Origin: an uncultured Lachnospiraceae bacterium | Lineage (GTDB): Bacteria > Bacillota > Clostridia > Lachnospirales > Lachnospiraceae | Assembly: GCA_905209075.1 (NCBI GenBank) | Contig: CAJLRL010000012.1 | Location: 1-63,199, forward strand | Length of the DNA stretch: 63,199 nt | Direction: 5' to 3' | Shown: piece after piece, positions 6,647 through 15,665 of the stretch | How positions within the stretch are numbered: the stretch's first letter is position 1 | Layout of the letters: every line of letters starts with the position of its first letter | Position numbers and translations under genes: made by a program | The notes under the pieces: generated by a model | Told to the model about the DNA's origin: nothing | The model's input: only the letters and a program-made list of their open reading frames with translations | The model's database searches: none

Positions 6647-8173
6647 TTATGCCCTGTGCCCACCAATCTGATCATTTCTCTGGATAGCAGTTGCCCCTTC
6701 TTCGAGATTCATTCCTTTTAACATGGCATTTTTGCCATACCGCTTCTTTACAGAAAGCATTGCCTCCTGAAGCTTCCGCTCTTTTTTTATTTTTTCATCC
6801 ATAGCAGATTTTTTCTCATCAGCCATAGTATAATCTGTGAAAAGCTCCATCTGCTCATATCCCTCATTTTCTTTTGCTTTATCCTCATCCATAACTTTGT
6901 TTGCCGTTATGTTAATTCTACGGATAAGCAGTTTGGGATCAACGATCCTATCATAGAGCTGCATGACAGCTTCCGTTATAAGTATAGTCGATGATGTCTT
7001 CTTTTCTAAATTTGCTGTTCCATGTGCATGCTTTGGAATCCGCCTCCCATAGCGGTCTATTGAAATCTCCCCTTTATATTCTCTTGATCTATTGTCAAGA
7101 TTTTCGATATCATAGCCTATGGTGAGCACAAGCTGGTCTGTAACAAGGCGCTTATCCACAAGATCTAAAACCAGAAGATCTGTCATCTCACGCACTACAA
7201 GCTTTGCATGTTCAAAATCATATGGACAGTGCAGTACCTGACCTGATCCAATACTATTGCTTTGTGGCTTATAAGCTTTTATATGTTCCATTGTAACCGG
7301 CTCATATCCCCACGCATGATCTATTAAAAGCTCAGCATTTATCCCGAACATTTTGTATAGGAAATCTTCATTATAGTAATCATTTTGCTTTCCCAGCGAA
7401 CATCTGGCTATATCACCCATTGTGTATAGTCCGGCTGCCTCCAGCTTTTTGGCATATCCTCTTCCCACACGCCAGAAATCGGTAAGTGGTCTGTGATCCC
7501 ATAAGTATTTTCTGTAACTGTATTCATCAAGCTTTGCTATACGCACACCACGATCATCAGGCGCTGCATGCTTAGCCATTATATCCATTGCAACCTTGCA
7601 AAGGTAAAGATTTGTGCCTATCCCTGCCGTTGCAGTTATCCCGGTCTGCTCGTATACGTCACATATCATTTTCGAGGCAAGCTCTTCCGGCATCATTTTA
7701 TAAATTTTAAGATAATGCGTGACATCCATAAACACTTCGTCAATGGAATATACATGTATATCCTCAGGTGCTACATATTTAAGATAGATCTCATATATCT
7801 TTGTGCTGTATTTCATGTACAAAGCCATTTGCGGAGGCGCCGTTATAAATCCAAGCTTTAAGCTGTCATTTGATTTCAGTTCATCTGCAAAAACGGACTC
7901 TCCTGTAAATTTCCGGTTCTTCGCTTTTGAACGCCGCCATCTGTTTACATCATCTACACGCTTCATAACCTCAAACAGCCTTGCCCTTCCTGGAATACCG
8001 TAGGCCTTTAGTGATGGCGATACTGCAAGACATATTGTTTTTTGTGTCCTTGAAGCATCTGCCACAACAAGATTTGTATTAAGCGGATCGAGATTCCTTT
8101 CCTGACACTCGACAGAGGCATAGAACGATTTTAAATCTATGGCAATATATACGTTTGACTGAGATCCTGACAT
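6647..8173 (-). CDS. Y-family DNA polymerase (UvrX/DinB-like)
   Basis: Translesion polymerase of about 508 aa. Catalytic motifs are visible: IAIDLKSFYASVEC (first metal-binding Asp and steric-gate region) and VYSIDEVFMDV (catalytic Asp-Glu pair). A GIGTNLYLCKVAMD thumb motif follows. The C-terminal QMELF near residue 430 fits a beta-clamp-binding motif. AAGGAGG precedes the ATG. Together with the YolD-like protein it matches the UvrX-YolD arrangement found on chromosomes and mobile elements. No obvious LexA box is seen in the short upstream gap. Confidence 0.9.
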   Translation of the reverse strand: MSGSQSNVYIAIDLKSFYASVECQERNLDPLNTNLVVADASRTQKTICLAVSPSLKAYGIPGRARLFEVMKRVDDVNRWRRSKAKNRKFTGESVFADELKSNDSLKLGFITAPPQMALYMKYSTKIYEIYLKYVAPEDIHVYSIDEVFMDVTHYLKIYKMMPEELASKMICDVYEQTGITATAGIGTNLYLCKVAMDIMAKHAAPDDRGVRIAKLDEYSYRKYLWDHRPLTDFWRVGRGYAKKLEAAGLYTMGDIARCSLGKQNDYYNEDFLYKMFGINAELLIDHAWGYEPVTMEHIKAYKPQSNSIGSGQVLHCPYDFEHAKLVVREMTDLLVLDLVDKRLVTDQLVLTIGYDIENLDNRSREYKGEISIDRYGRRIPKHAHGTANLEKKTSSTILITEAVMQLYDRIVDPKLLIRRINITANKVMDEDKAKENEGYEQMELFTDYTMADEKKSAMDEKIKKERKLQEAMLSVKKRYGKNAMLKGMNLEEGATAIQRNDQIGGHRA

Positions 8174-8237
8174 TCTATGCCCCGCCTCCTTTTAATAATA
8201 TGACTATTTGTTACTTTAAATCAAAGACCATCCCGGA

Positions 8238-9557
8238 TCAATCGATCTTTATCCTGTACAAACATGCTCCGTGGGCATTAATATTTCCACCGGCTTTATC
8301 GCATGATCTGTGATCCCATAATTCCAGTATTTCCGATATGGGATTATTTATAACTCCCTCGCCAGTGCTTCCGTTTATTATATCGATAATCTCATATACT
8401 TTTTCATCAGGAATTTCTATTTTTCTTTCGCAGTCACTGAGATTAAAAAGTGCGATATAGTAAACTCCTGCTCTTTCATCCCTTGAAGCCCATATAACCT
8501 CATCTGAATCACGTTTTATCTGTCTTGCACCATCAGAATGCCCTGTCAGATGTAAAATATCCTCGTTTGTGATAAGTTCTTTTGTCTTGTCATCGAGCAG
8601 TGTAAGCTCACATCCAAGCATAAGAGGTGAGCGAAATATGCACCAGAGTGACATAAGTGTCCGCTGCTCATCATATGTAAGATTACATGTCCATTCATGG
8701 CCGAATCCCTTTCCGAGATGTCCGAACGGGATCATGTCGCAATCCGGATAACAGCCCGTCCCTACATGCTCCTGCCAGATTTCACACCTGTTGAACATAT
8801 TTAAAATGTCTTCCCATTTATCCCACAGATCATCTGTTATACGCCACATATTAGCGTACTTTTCATATATCCATGCTTTTTCAGGCAAAGCCGGTCCCGG
8901 AGACAGACTAAGTACTATCGATCTTCCTGTTTTCTGGATCGCATTTTGAAGCATTATGATTTCCTGTTCCGCAGTATCTGCGTCATATCTGCATATATCA
9001 TCACATTTGATAAGATCAACGCCCCATGATGCATATAATTCCATAATAGAATCATAATAAAGCTGTGCCTGCGGTTTTTTCACATCAAGTCCATACATAT
9101 CAGGATTCCACGGACAGATTGAATATGCATTTGCTATATCAGATGCACTTTTGTCTGTTCCTTTGATTGCTGTTCCCATATGGGCTGCATTTCTTGGAAT
9201 TCCTCTCATAATGTGTATTCCAAACTTAAGGCCAAGACCATGTATATAATCGGCTAATGGTTTAAATCCCCTGCCATCTGCTGCTGATGGAAATCTGTGA
9301 ACACACGGCATGAGCCTCGAGTAACCATCCATCTCAACTTTGCCAAAAGGAATATACTGATATTCATCTCTCCTGCTGCCTGCACCTTCTGCATACCACT
9401 CGATATCAACAACCACATATTCATAGCCGTATTTTTTGAGATTTTCAGCCATATAGTCAGCATTTGCCTTTATATCCGCTTCAGTAACAGTAGTATCATA
9501 GTAATCATAACTGTTCCACCCCATAGGCGGTGTTTTTGCAAAATAGTTTTTGTTCAT
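8238..9557 (-). CDS. Alpha-galactosidase, glycoside hydrolase family 27
   Basis: Begins with the GH27 hallmark TPPMGWNSYDYYD near residue 8. VDLIKCDDICRYD matches the nucleophile region (KxDxC-like) and WRITDDLWDKW the acid/base region. About 439 aa, with no signal peptide, so it is predicted to be cytoplasmic and to act on imported galactosides. ATG at 9557 is chosen because GGGAGGATTTTT lies just upstream; an earlier TTG lies before the ribosome site. It has its own promoter. A transporter gene is not adjacent. Confidence 0.88.
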   Translation of the reverse strand: MNKNYFAKTPPMGWNSYDYYDTTVTEADIKANADYMAENLKKYGYEYVVVDIEWYAEGAGSRRDEYQYIPFGKVEMDGYSRLMPCVHRFPSAADGRGFKPLADYIHGLGLKFGIHIMRGIPRNAAHMGTAIKGTDKSASDIANAYSICPWNPDMYGLDVKKPQAQLYYDSIMELYASWGVDLIKCDDICRYDADTAEQEIIMLQNAIQKTGRSIVLSLSPGPALPEKAWIYEKYANMWRITDDLWDKWEDILNMFNRCEIWQEHVGTGCYPDCDMIPFGHLGKGFGHEWTCNLTYDEQRTLMSLWCIFRSPLMLGCELTLLDDKTKELITNEDILHLTGHSDGARQIKRDSDEVIWASRDERAGVYYIALFNLSDCERKIEIPDEKVYEIIDIINGSTGEGVINNPISEILELWDHRSCDKAGGNINAHGACLYRIKID

Positions 9558-9587
9558 ATAAAAATCCTCCCACAACTGTATAGAACA

Positions 9588-9616
9588 ATTGTACGAGGAT
9601 TCTCCAGAATTTTCAA
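9588..9616 (-). promoter_or_regulatory. Promoter of the alpha-galactosidase gene
   Basis: Minus-strand TTGAAA (9616-9611) and TACAAT (9593-9588) with a 17-bp spacer. The predicted start leaves a leader of about 25 nt that consists mostly of the ribosome site. Confidence 0.65.
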
Positions 9617-9625
9617 CCCTATATT

Positions 9626-10306
9626 TTATATATCTTCAATAGATCTGAGCCCTGCTGTAGATGTGACCGGAAGGGAGAAAACGATCGTGCCTGCCTTACT
9701 CGTAACACCGGCCTTTTCCATTATGGAATTCATTATACTGTTTTTTTGTTCACTCCTTGCAACTATCAGTATAACTTCTTTTTCAGATACAAGAGAAACT
9801 CCCAGAAACTGCTCGGCTCTTTTCATTCCAACACCCTTTCCATGAAGCACTGTCCCACCTGCTGCTCCTCCATCCTGCGCCGCTTTCATGACCTGCGTGT
9901 TGTATCCGTAATTTGCTATCGCTATTATAAGTTCATATTTTGTATCTTTCAATACTGATTCCTCCTCCCTTTCAAATTGCTGCCCTTCGATCATAAATCC
10001 AAGCTCTTTTTTACCACCGACGCTGCTCATTGGAATTATGAACACGATTCCTTTTCCCGGGATATCAATCTGCAGTTCACTCAGAAGTCCGTTTTTTATA
10101 ATATTCCAGCTTTCAGTTGTGACAACTGCTGCATGTATTCCTTTTTCATCATCCTCAAGTCCCAGATAATCCAGCACACTGCTTGAAGCTGTTCCCCTTC
10201 CAAGCGAGATGTTTCCAGTCTTGATTTCATTTTTTTTATAATAGCTGACAAACTCAGGCATATTTTTTCTACTGCATATTGTCATCATAATATAAAGTCC
10301 ACTCAT
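9626..10306 (-). CDS. Tandem PII-like protein
   Basis: A 226-residue protein that appears to contain two PII/GlnB-like ferredoxin folds. The second half (about residues 120-226) has the recognisable PII signature (DGGAAGGTVLHGKG) and (EKEVILIVARSEQ), and the first half repeats the fold more loosely (ISLGRGTASSSVLDYL). PII proteins sense nucleotides and control membrane transporters. It lies 8 bp after the DUF1538 membrane protein, a conserved pairing, so a regulator of that protein is the natural inference. The T-loop tyrosine of classical GlnB is not recognisable. Confidence 0.72.
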   Translation of the reverse strand: MSGLYIMMTICSRKNMPEFVSYYKKNEIKTGNISLGRGTASSSVLDYLGLEDDEKGIHAAVVTTESWNIIKNGLLSELQIDIPGKGIVFIIPMSSVGGKKELGFMIEGQQFEREEESVLKDTKYELIIAIANYGYNTQVMKAAQDGGAAGGTVLHGKGVGMKRAEQFLGVSLVSEKEVILIVARSEQKNSIMNSIMEKAGVTSKAGTIVFSLPVTSTAGLRSIEDI

Positions 10307-10314
10307 ATTTTCCC

Positions 10315-11862
10315 CTATAACTCTATAATCATATCATCATCAATATCGGCATAAATATCCGCAACTGTAAATACTTCCGGCTCTGTTTTGTCCGTATTTT
10401 CATTTTTATTGCGCACTGTGTATATTACGCCAAGTATCTGTATTGTAATAAGAGGTGTCATCGCAACCATCGCAACCACTCCGAATGCGTCTGTCACCAC
10501 GTCTCCACCGAGTGCTATGCATGCTCCCTGTGCCAGCGGAAGAAGAAATGTTGCCGTCATAGGTCCTGATGCAACACCACCTGAATCAAATGCTATCGCT
10601 GTGAATATTTTTGGAACAAACCTCGTCAGTATAAGTGCTATCACATACCCAGGTATCAAAAGATACAAAATAGATATCTGGCATAAAACTCTTAACATCG
10701 AAAGACCGACTGAAACTGCCACACCGACCGAAAGGCTTATCTGCATTGACTTTCCGGAAATATCCCCATCCGTAAGCTCCTCTACCTGTTTCATAAGTAC
10801 ATACACTGCCGGTTCTGCTTTTACTATAAAATATCCTATTATCATTCCTATCGGGATTATTATCCATTTATACGGAAGTGATGCCAGCACTGTTCCCAGA
10901 TAATTTCCTGCTGGTATAAATCCAACATTTGCTCCTGTAAGGAAAAATACTAATCCAACATATGTATAAACGAGTCCTATACATATTTTTATATGAAGTT
11001 TCTTGTTTAGTTTTAAAGATATTAACTGGAATATTTCAAAAAATATAAATATAGGCATAAGCGATAATGCTATTTCCTTAAAATATCTGGGAAATCTTTG
11101 TAAGAAAACCTTACCAAGTTCTACAGAATCACTTACTTCATAGATTATGTCTTCAGCAAAGCTGCTGTCTGTGCTATATAACATTCCCAATATGAGAACT
11201 GCGATTATCGGTCCTATCGAGCATAGTGCCACCAGTCCGAAGCTATCGTTTTCGGCGTGTTTGTCGTTTCTGATAGCTGATATTCCGACTCCGAGTGCCA
11301 TTATAAACGGAACCGTCATCGGTCCTGTTGTAACTCCTCCAGAATCAAATGCCACTGCCAGAAAATTTTTCGGCACAAATAACGCCAGTATAACTATTAT
11401 CGTATAAAAAATGAACAATATAGGTGCAAGTGCAATTCCAAACAAAATCCTAAGAAGTGCCGCCACTAGAAATACTCCGACACCAAGTGCTACCGACATT
11501 ATAAGCACAAGGTTTGGCACGGACGATACCTGTTCTGCAAGCACCTGCAGATCCGGCTCCGAAATCGTAATTATTACTCCGAGGATAAATCCTACAATTA
11601 CAATAACCCACAATTTTTTCGTTCTAAGCAGACTTCCTCCTACTCTCTCACCCATCGGTGTCATTGATAGTTCTGCTCCCATCGTAAAGAATATCATTCC
11701 TCCAATGACCAGAATCCCACCGAGAAGAAACTGTGCAAGTATGCCTGTCGGAATAGGGGCAATTGTGAATGCAAGCAACAGCACAATGAGCATTATCGGC
11801 AGCACCGACCAGACCGCTTCATGTGCCTTTTCCTTTGTTTTCTCCCTTAAACTGTGTTTCAT
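10315..11862 (-). CDS. DUF1538 integral membrane protein
   Basis: A 515-residue polytopic membrane protein made of two homologous halves. Each half carries the same signature, AFDSGGVTTGPMT (first) and AFDSGGVASGPMT (second), followed by a similar FG(L/V)VA(L/M)...P(I/L)I...ILG(M/V)(L/I)Y stretch. This duplicated pattern is characteristic of DUF1538 proteins. An internally repeated membrane fold with a conserved Asp-Ser-Gly-Gly loop suggests a transporter or channel, but the substrate is not known. AGGAGGG precedes the ATG. A promoter lies at 11901-11928 and the PII-like gene follows. Confidence 0.82.
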   Translation of the reverse strand: MKHSLREKTKEKAHEAVWSVLPIMLIVLLLAFTIAPIPTGILAQFLLGGILVIGGMIFFTMGAELSMTPMGERVGGSLLRTKKLWVIVIVGFILGVIITISEPDLQVLAEQVSSVPNLVLIMSVALGVGVFLVAALLRILFGIALAPILFIFYTIIVILALFVPKNFLAVAFDSGGVTTGPMTVPFIMALGVGISAIRNDKHAENDSFGLVALCSIGPIIAVLILGMLYSTDSSFAEDIIYEVSDSVELGKVFLQRFPRYFKEIALSLMPIFIFFEIFQLISLKLNKKLHIKICIGLVYTYVGLVFFLTGANVGFIPAGNYLGTVLASLPYKWIIIPIGMIIGYFIVKAEPAVYVLMKQVEELTDGDISGKSMQISLSVGVAVSVGLSMLRVLCQISILYLLIPGYVIALILTRFVPKIFTAIAFDSGGVASGPMTATFLLPLAQGACIALGGDVVTDAFGVVAMVAMTPLITIQILGVIYTVRNKNENTDKTEPEVFTVADIYADIDDDMIIEL

Positions 11863-11900
11863 ACAAATCCCTCCTTTTTTAAGTCCGGGGTTTGTGTGAA

Positions 11901-11928
11901 ATTATACCATATTTTCATGCTATTTCAA
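11901..11928 (-). promoter_or_regulatory. Promoter of the DUF1538/PII-like operon
   Basis: Minus-strand TTGAAA (11928-11923), 16-bp spacer, TATAAT (11906-11901). Confidence 0.65.
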
Positions 11929-12118
11929 AACTATTTGCGCAATTTTATATATTTTTATGATAATAAAGTGAAATTGTCTGAAATATCAGTGTAAATAATA
12001 AATAATAAATTTTCTATTTGTAACTTTATTTTTATACATCCATTTAATATTTTAGTCTTTATAATTATTTTTTCATTTACTGTTAGTTATGAAAAACTGC
12101 AAAGTTTCCAAAAAAGCA
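11929..12118. other. AT-rich intergenic stretch
   Basis: Very AT-rich and non-coding. It separates the DUF1538 promoter from the terminator of the transglutaminase-like gene. I see no small gene or clear structure. Confidence 0.5.
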
Positions 12119-12161
12119 CAAAAAAACTGCTATATATCAAACTTACTTTGATATATAGCAG
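12119..12161 (-). terminator. Terminator of the transglutaminase-like gene
   Basis: CTGCTATATATCAAA and its exact complement form a 15-bp stem with a 5-nt loop (12127-12161). On the minus strand it is followed by seven T. It lies about 105 bp beyond the stop codon of the gene at 12267. Confidence 0.75.
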
Positions 12162-12266
12162 CGAATGACCTTACATGCCATAAACTATATCATTTAAATC
12201 CATAAGCATAAAATTATAATTACCACAATATCTGCCACTGGTCACTTAGTAAAACTTCTCTTAATA

Positions 12267-13676
12267 TCATGGTACAAAATATGTAAATCCGTTTTCATCT
12301 GTGTATGTTCCACCCGATGCAAAAGGTGCTTCTTCACCGTAATCGGCTATTCCTCCCATTCCGTCAGCCCATGCTGTTTTTCCGTCTACATCATATACCT
12401 TGCACCATTGATGTGTCCATGCATTTGGATTCACATGCTCCCATTTGTATCCCATACAGTCAAGTACAAGACCAAGTGCCCTTGTTGATCCCGAACATGT
12501 ATATACACCTTTACACAGTACTCCATAAGCTGATCTGTAATCAGGATCATCATTTGTGTAGTAACTGTTTCCACTATAATATGCCACTATCTTTGCCGCA
12601 TTTCTGATTCTTTCAAGGTCTGTATCGCCATCTACATTGTCAGCGATAAATTTTGCCATTTTATATGCCTGCGCCTCTTTTTCGCTGTCTGTGATCGTAG
12701 GTGCAGCTCCAAATCTTACAATTCCGTCTCTGACTGTAAAGAAGCTTCCGTTGTACAGACACTCACCATTGTAGCTCCAGTTCACCTGTCCCCTGTTTAC
12801 ATAAAACCAGTTTGAGCCATATTTAACCAGAGTTCTATCAACCCAGTTTATGCCACCCTCTTCTATAAACCACCATACTCCATTGTATTTAAACAGCGTT
12901 CTTGCATCAAAATCTACTTTTCCACCACGTACATAGCACCATACTCCCTGATAATTGCAGAGTGTTGTTGCCGAAAAATTTATCCTGCCATTTTCTATAT
13001 ACCAGTATTGACCGCCATATTCACAAAGACCATATGCATTCCAGTTTACTTTTCCACCGCTGACAAAATACCATGTGCTGCCATATTTGACTACTGTGCT
13101 GCTATTCCAGTCTATTTTTCCGCCTGATACAAACCACCATGTTCCATTATATTTAACTAATGTCCTTGCTGAAAAATCTACCTTTCCGCCATGTACATAA
13201 AACCAGTTTCCGTTATACTTGACAAGTGTTGCTGCTCCAAAATCTACTTTTCCACCGTGAACATACCACCAGCTTCCATTATATTTGACAAGTGTTGCTG
13301 CTCCAAAATCTACTTTTCCACCATGAACATACCACCAGTTTCCATTATATTTGACAAGTGTTGTTGCTCCAAAATCTACTTTTCCACCGTGAACATACCA
13401 CCAGCTTCCATTATATTTGCACAATGTCGCTGCCGTAAAATTAATTTTTCCGTTTTCTACATACCACCAGCTTCCGTTATATTTAACAAGTGTTGTAGTG
13501 TCTGATGCTATTTCTCCATTTCTGTAATAGTTCCATCCATCTTCTTCGTGATACAGTCCGTTTTTCTGCGTCTCATCTGCTGCTGCTTTTCTTATGCCCG
13601 TGCACATAACTATAGCAGACAAGCTAAGTACCGCAAACATTACCATCATAAATTTTCTAAACATTGATTTTTCCAT
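12267..13676 (-). CDS. Secreted repeat protein with transglutaminase-like domain
   Basis: Signal peptide (MFRKFMMVMFAVLSLSAIVM), then twelve tandem repeats of about 22 residues based on LVKYNGSWWYVHGGKVDFGA (about residues 55-330), similar in style to aromatic-rich cell-wall or choline-binding repeats. The C-terminal domain (about 350-469) is transglutaminase-like: the Cys in GVYTCSG, the His in AWTHQW and the Asp in AWADGMGG fit a Cys-His-Asp triad. It is predicted to be exported and bound to the surface. ATG at 13676 follows GGCAGGT. The IS607 element ends within about 20 bp of this start, so an N-terminally longer frame is partly IS sequence. Confidence 0.8.
   Translation of the reverse strand: MEKSMFRKFMMVMFAVLSLSAIVMCTGIRKAAADETQKNGLYHEEDGWNYYRNGEIASDTTTLVKYNGSWWYVENGKINFTAATLCKYNGSWWYVHGGKVDFGATTLVKYNGNWWYVHGGKVDFGAATLVKYNGSWWYVHGGKVDFGAATLVKYNGNWFYVHGGKVDFSARTLVKYNGTWWFVSGGKIDWNSSTVVKYGSTWYFVSGGKVNWNAYGLCEYGGQYWYIENGRINFSATTLCNYQGVWCYVRGGKVDFDARTLFKYNGVWWFIEEGGINWVDRTLVKYGSNWFYVNRGQVNWSYNGECLYNGSFFTVRDGIVRFGAAPTITDSEKEAQAYKMAKFIADNVDGDTDLERIRNAAKIVAYYSGNSYYTNDDPDYRSAYGVLCKGVYTCSGSTRALGLVLDCMGYKWEHVNPNAWTHQWCKVYDVDGKTAWADGMGGIADYGEEAPFASGGTYTDENGFTYFVP
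13190..13440 (-). repeat. Near-identical 66-bp coding repeats
   Basis: Within the surface-protein gene, about four 66-bp units are almost identical at the nucleotide level, each encoding KYNG(S/N)W(W/F)YVHGGKVDF. The outer copies have diverged. This suggests recent expansion by slippage or unequal recombination and a likely length-variable region. Confidence 0.75.
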
Positions 13677-13694
13677 GTGATACCTGCCACTCAA

Positions 13695-13870
13695 AATGTG
13701 TTCAAATATACTCAAGCACATCGAGAAATTAAAGTCCTTGCGGATACTTCTTACTGCTTCGATGTGTATGCTTTGGCGATTGTAAACAATACGCTACTCA
13801 CAAGTTCGTGTACACTCCACAGTCGTAAATTCCTGCGATAGCCCGCAGTACATACTTACGTTTGCGTTTA
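13695..13870 (-). ncRNA. Predicted TnpB omega RNA (reRNA)
   Basis: The 175 bases between the tnpB stop and the element end are non-coding but structured. On the minus strand CACATCGA (13766-13759) pairs with TCGATGTG (13724-13717), enclosing a small hairpin TCC-GCAA-GGA with a GNRA-type loop flanked by AAG/CTT. A further CTGCG...CGCAG hairpin lies nearer tnpB. A structured RNA ending at the element boundary is what TnpB nucleases use as guide scaffold. The guide would then be the first bases outside the element, i.e. the start region of the surface-protein gene. The RNA is inferred from family knowledge and structure. Confidence 0.55.
13697..13715 (+). repeat. IS subterminal inverted repeat, tnpB side
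   Basis: TGTGTTCAAATATACTCAA. It is the reverse complement, with one mismatch, of 15647-15665. Confidence 0.75.
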
Positions 13871-15031
13871 TTATGCAACTTCGTAAGTTAAAGCATCTCT
13901 TAGATTAAGAGCAGCATTGAAATCCCTATCATTAACATAGCCACAATTACAACGATATATTCTATCTGAAAGTCTCAAATCTTTCTTAATAGCACCACAG
14001 CAGTGACATAATTTAGATGACGGATAAAATCTGTCTACGACTCTTAATTCAATACCATTTTCATCACACTTCGCTTTAAGCTTGGTTCTAAATTCATAGA
14101 ACTTTTGCGATACAACGGCTTTTGAAAGATGTCTGTTCTTCATCATTCCTGATACATTCAAATCTTCAATAGTTATATAAGATGGTTTGGTTTTCACTAT
14201 CTCGGCTATTGATTTATTGATATAATCAGTACGGATATTATCTATTTTATGATGAAGTCTTTGTACTTTGAGCTTTTGCTTTTGTATATTCTTTTGAGTG
14301 GACTCTCCTTTCTTTAAGTTCTCATATTTTCGTGAGAGACATCTTTGTTCTCTACGCAGTTTCTTTTCCAATTTTTTAATTCTTGCTGACTTATTGATAT
14401 TTTTATAAGTTTTACCATTAGAAACAATCGCCAAGTCTTTTAAACCCAAGTCAATTCCTATACCACCATTACTATTATTAGTAATCTTAACGTCGGGAAT
14501 TTCTATAAGAACTGACACATAGTATCTGTCTGCTTTGACGGATATTGTACCGCTTTTGATTTTCCATCCGTCTTTAGTTGTTGGTATATAACCTTTTTCT
14601 TTAATGCGTACCCAACCTAAAGTGGGTATGTTCAATCTATGTCTCTCACATCTACAGTCTTTAGTATTGTTCTTTACGAAATACATTTTTACATCAGATT
14701 TACCTTTCTTTTTGAAATTAGGAAAAGCACTTTGATGTTTAAAAAATCTTGTAAATGCAGTACATCCATCTTCAATAGATTTTTTTACAGCTTTTGAATA
14801 TGCTTCTTTAATCCATATTTTATCAGGATTATTAGGAATATACTCATTATTAAGCCATACGCTGAAACTCTTGCCAGTCATAAACTTTTCACCATTATCG
14901 TGTAAAGTTTTGTTGTGACCGAGATAGAAGTTGTAGACGTACCTACAAGTGCCAATAGTCTTGTTAATCTTGATTTTTTGCTCGACCGTCGGATTTATTT
15001 CCGTCTTGAAGCTCTTTAGCAATTTCCTCAT
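13871..15031 (-). CDS. tnpB: TnpB RNA-guided nuclease
   Basis: A 386-residue OrfB/TnpB protein. The RuvC-like site appears complete: GIDLGLKDLAIV (first Asp), ITIEDLNVSGM (Glu) and NDRDFNAALNL (last Asp). A zinc ribbon (CHCCG...CNCG) lies between the last two. The N-terminal domain is typical (TCRYVYNFYL). TnpB proteins are omega-RNA-guided DNA nucleases that help retain the element. It overlaps tnpA by 68 bp and is followed by the predicted omega RNA. There is no frameshift or truncation, so it is likely functional. Confidence 0.9.
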   Translation of the reverse strand: MRKLLKSFKTEINPTVEQKIKINKTIGTCRYVYNFYLGHNKTLHDNGEKFMTGKSFSVWLNNEYIPNNPDKIWIKEAYSKAVKKSIEDGCTAFTRFFKHQSAFPNFKKKGKSDVKMYFVKNNTKDCRCERHRLNIPTLGWVRIKEKGYIPTTKDGWKIKSGTISVKADRYYVSVLIEIPDVKITNNSNGGIGIDLGLKDLAIVSNGKTYKNINKSARIKKLEKKLRREQRCLSRKYENLKKGESTQKNIQKQKLKVQRLHHKIDNIRTDYINKSIAEIVKTKPSYITIEDLNVSGMMKNRHLSKAVVSQKFYEFRTKLKAKCDENGIELRVVDRFYPSSKLCHCCGAIKKDLRLSDRIYRCNCGYVNDRDFNAALNLRDALTYEVA

Positions 15032-15632
15032 CCCTTTCTATTTGTTTTTTATACTTACGAAGTCCATACAACCTGCAAGAGAACACATGAAGTATAGAAA
15101 CAATATCCTGTACGAGTTCTTCCTGTGGTGATAGTTCTTCGTTATTCACTACCACAATACTTGTATTAAACTTCATACAGAATTTTTCAAACCAATCGTA
15201 ACCAAATCTGATAAATCTGTCTTTATGAGTTACTATTATGGTTTTTATTTTCTGTTCCATTACTTCATTTAATAATTCATTCCACTTTTTACGATTGTAA
15301 TTAAGACCACTTCCATAATCCTCAATACACTGGTCTATAATAATACCTTTAGCGTTACAAAACTGTCGCAAAAATGCAACTTGATTCTGTAAATCATCCT
15401 TTTGATTTCTTGTAGACACTCTGGCATAAATAACTACCTGACGTTTATCATTTTCAATATTTATGCCTTTGAATTGAAGGTACTGGTCATAAGTATAATA
15501 ACGCCTATTAGTTGGAGTTCGATTTGCCTTTAAAGTTCCTTCTCTGTCCCAGCGTTGCAATGTCTTAACAGACACACCTAACAATTCCGCAAAATCTTTT
15601 GGCTTATAATTTGTGATATTTGATGTATTCAT
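14964..15632 (-). CDS. tnpA: IS607-type serine transposase TnpA
   Basis: N-terminal MerR-like helix-turn-helix (DFAELLGVSVKTLQRWDREG, about residues 14-33), then a serine-recombinase catalytic domain with the nucleophile in IYARVST (about residue 73) and further motifs HKDRFIRFGYDWFE. Length 222 aa is usual for IS607 TnpA. The upstream TACTCC/AGGAG ribosome site overlaps the subterminal repeat. It cuts and re-joins DNA through a covalent serine intermediate. It appears intact. Confidence 0.92.
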   Translation of the reverse strand: MNTSNITNYKPKDFAELLGVSVKTLQRWDREGTLKANRTPTNRRYYTYDQYLQFKGINIENDKRQVVIYARVSTRNQKDDLQNQVAFLRQFCNAKGIIIDQCIEDYGSGLNYNRKKWNELLNEVMEQKIKTIIVTHKDRFIRFGYDWFEKFCMKFNTSIVVVNNEELSPQEELVQDIVSILHVFSCRLYGLRKYKKQIERDEEIAKELQDGNKSDGRAKNQD

Positions 15633-15646
15633 AATAATTTACTCCT

Positions 15647-15665
15647 TTGAGTATATTTAAACACA
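15647..15665 (+). repeat. IS subterminal inverted repeat, tnpA side
   Basis: TTGAGTATATTTAAACACA, partner of 13697-13715. Just outside, ACATTT occurs twice at close spacing, which may be part of the TnpA binding array. Confidence 0.75.

Noticed and set aside
8174..8237. LexA/SOS box upstream of the Y-family polymerase
   Set aside because: No GAAC-N4-GTTC pattern in the short gap.
9297..9845. 182-codon plus-strand open frame opposite alpha-galactosidase and PII-like genes
   Set aside because: It spans two real genes and their promoter on the other strand; no start signal.
13191..13505. Plus-strand repeat ORF opposite the surface-protein gene
   Set aside because: Mirror of the 66-bp coding repeats; cysteine-rich nonsense composition and no start signals.
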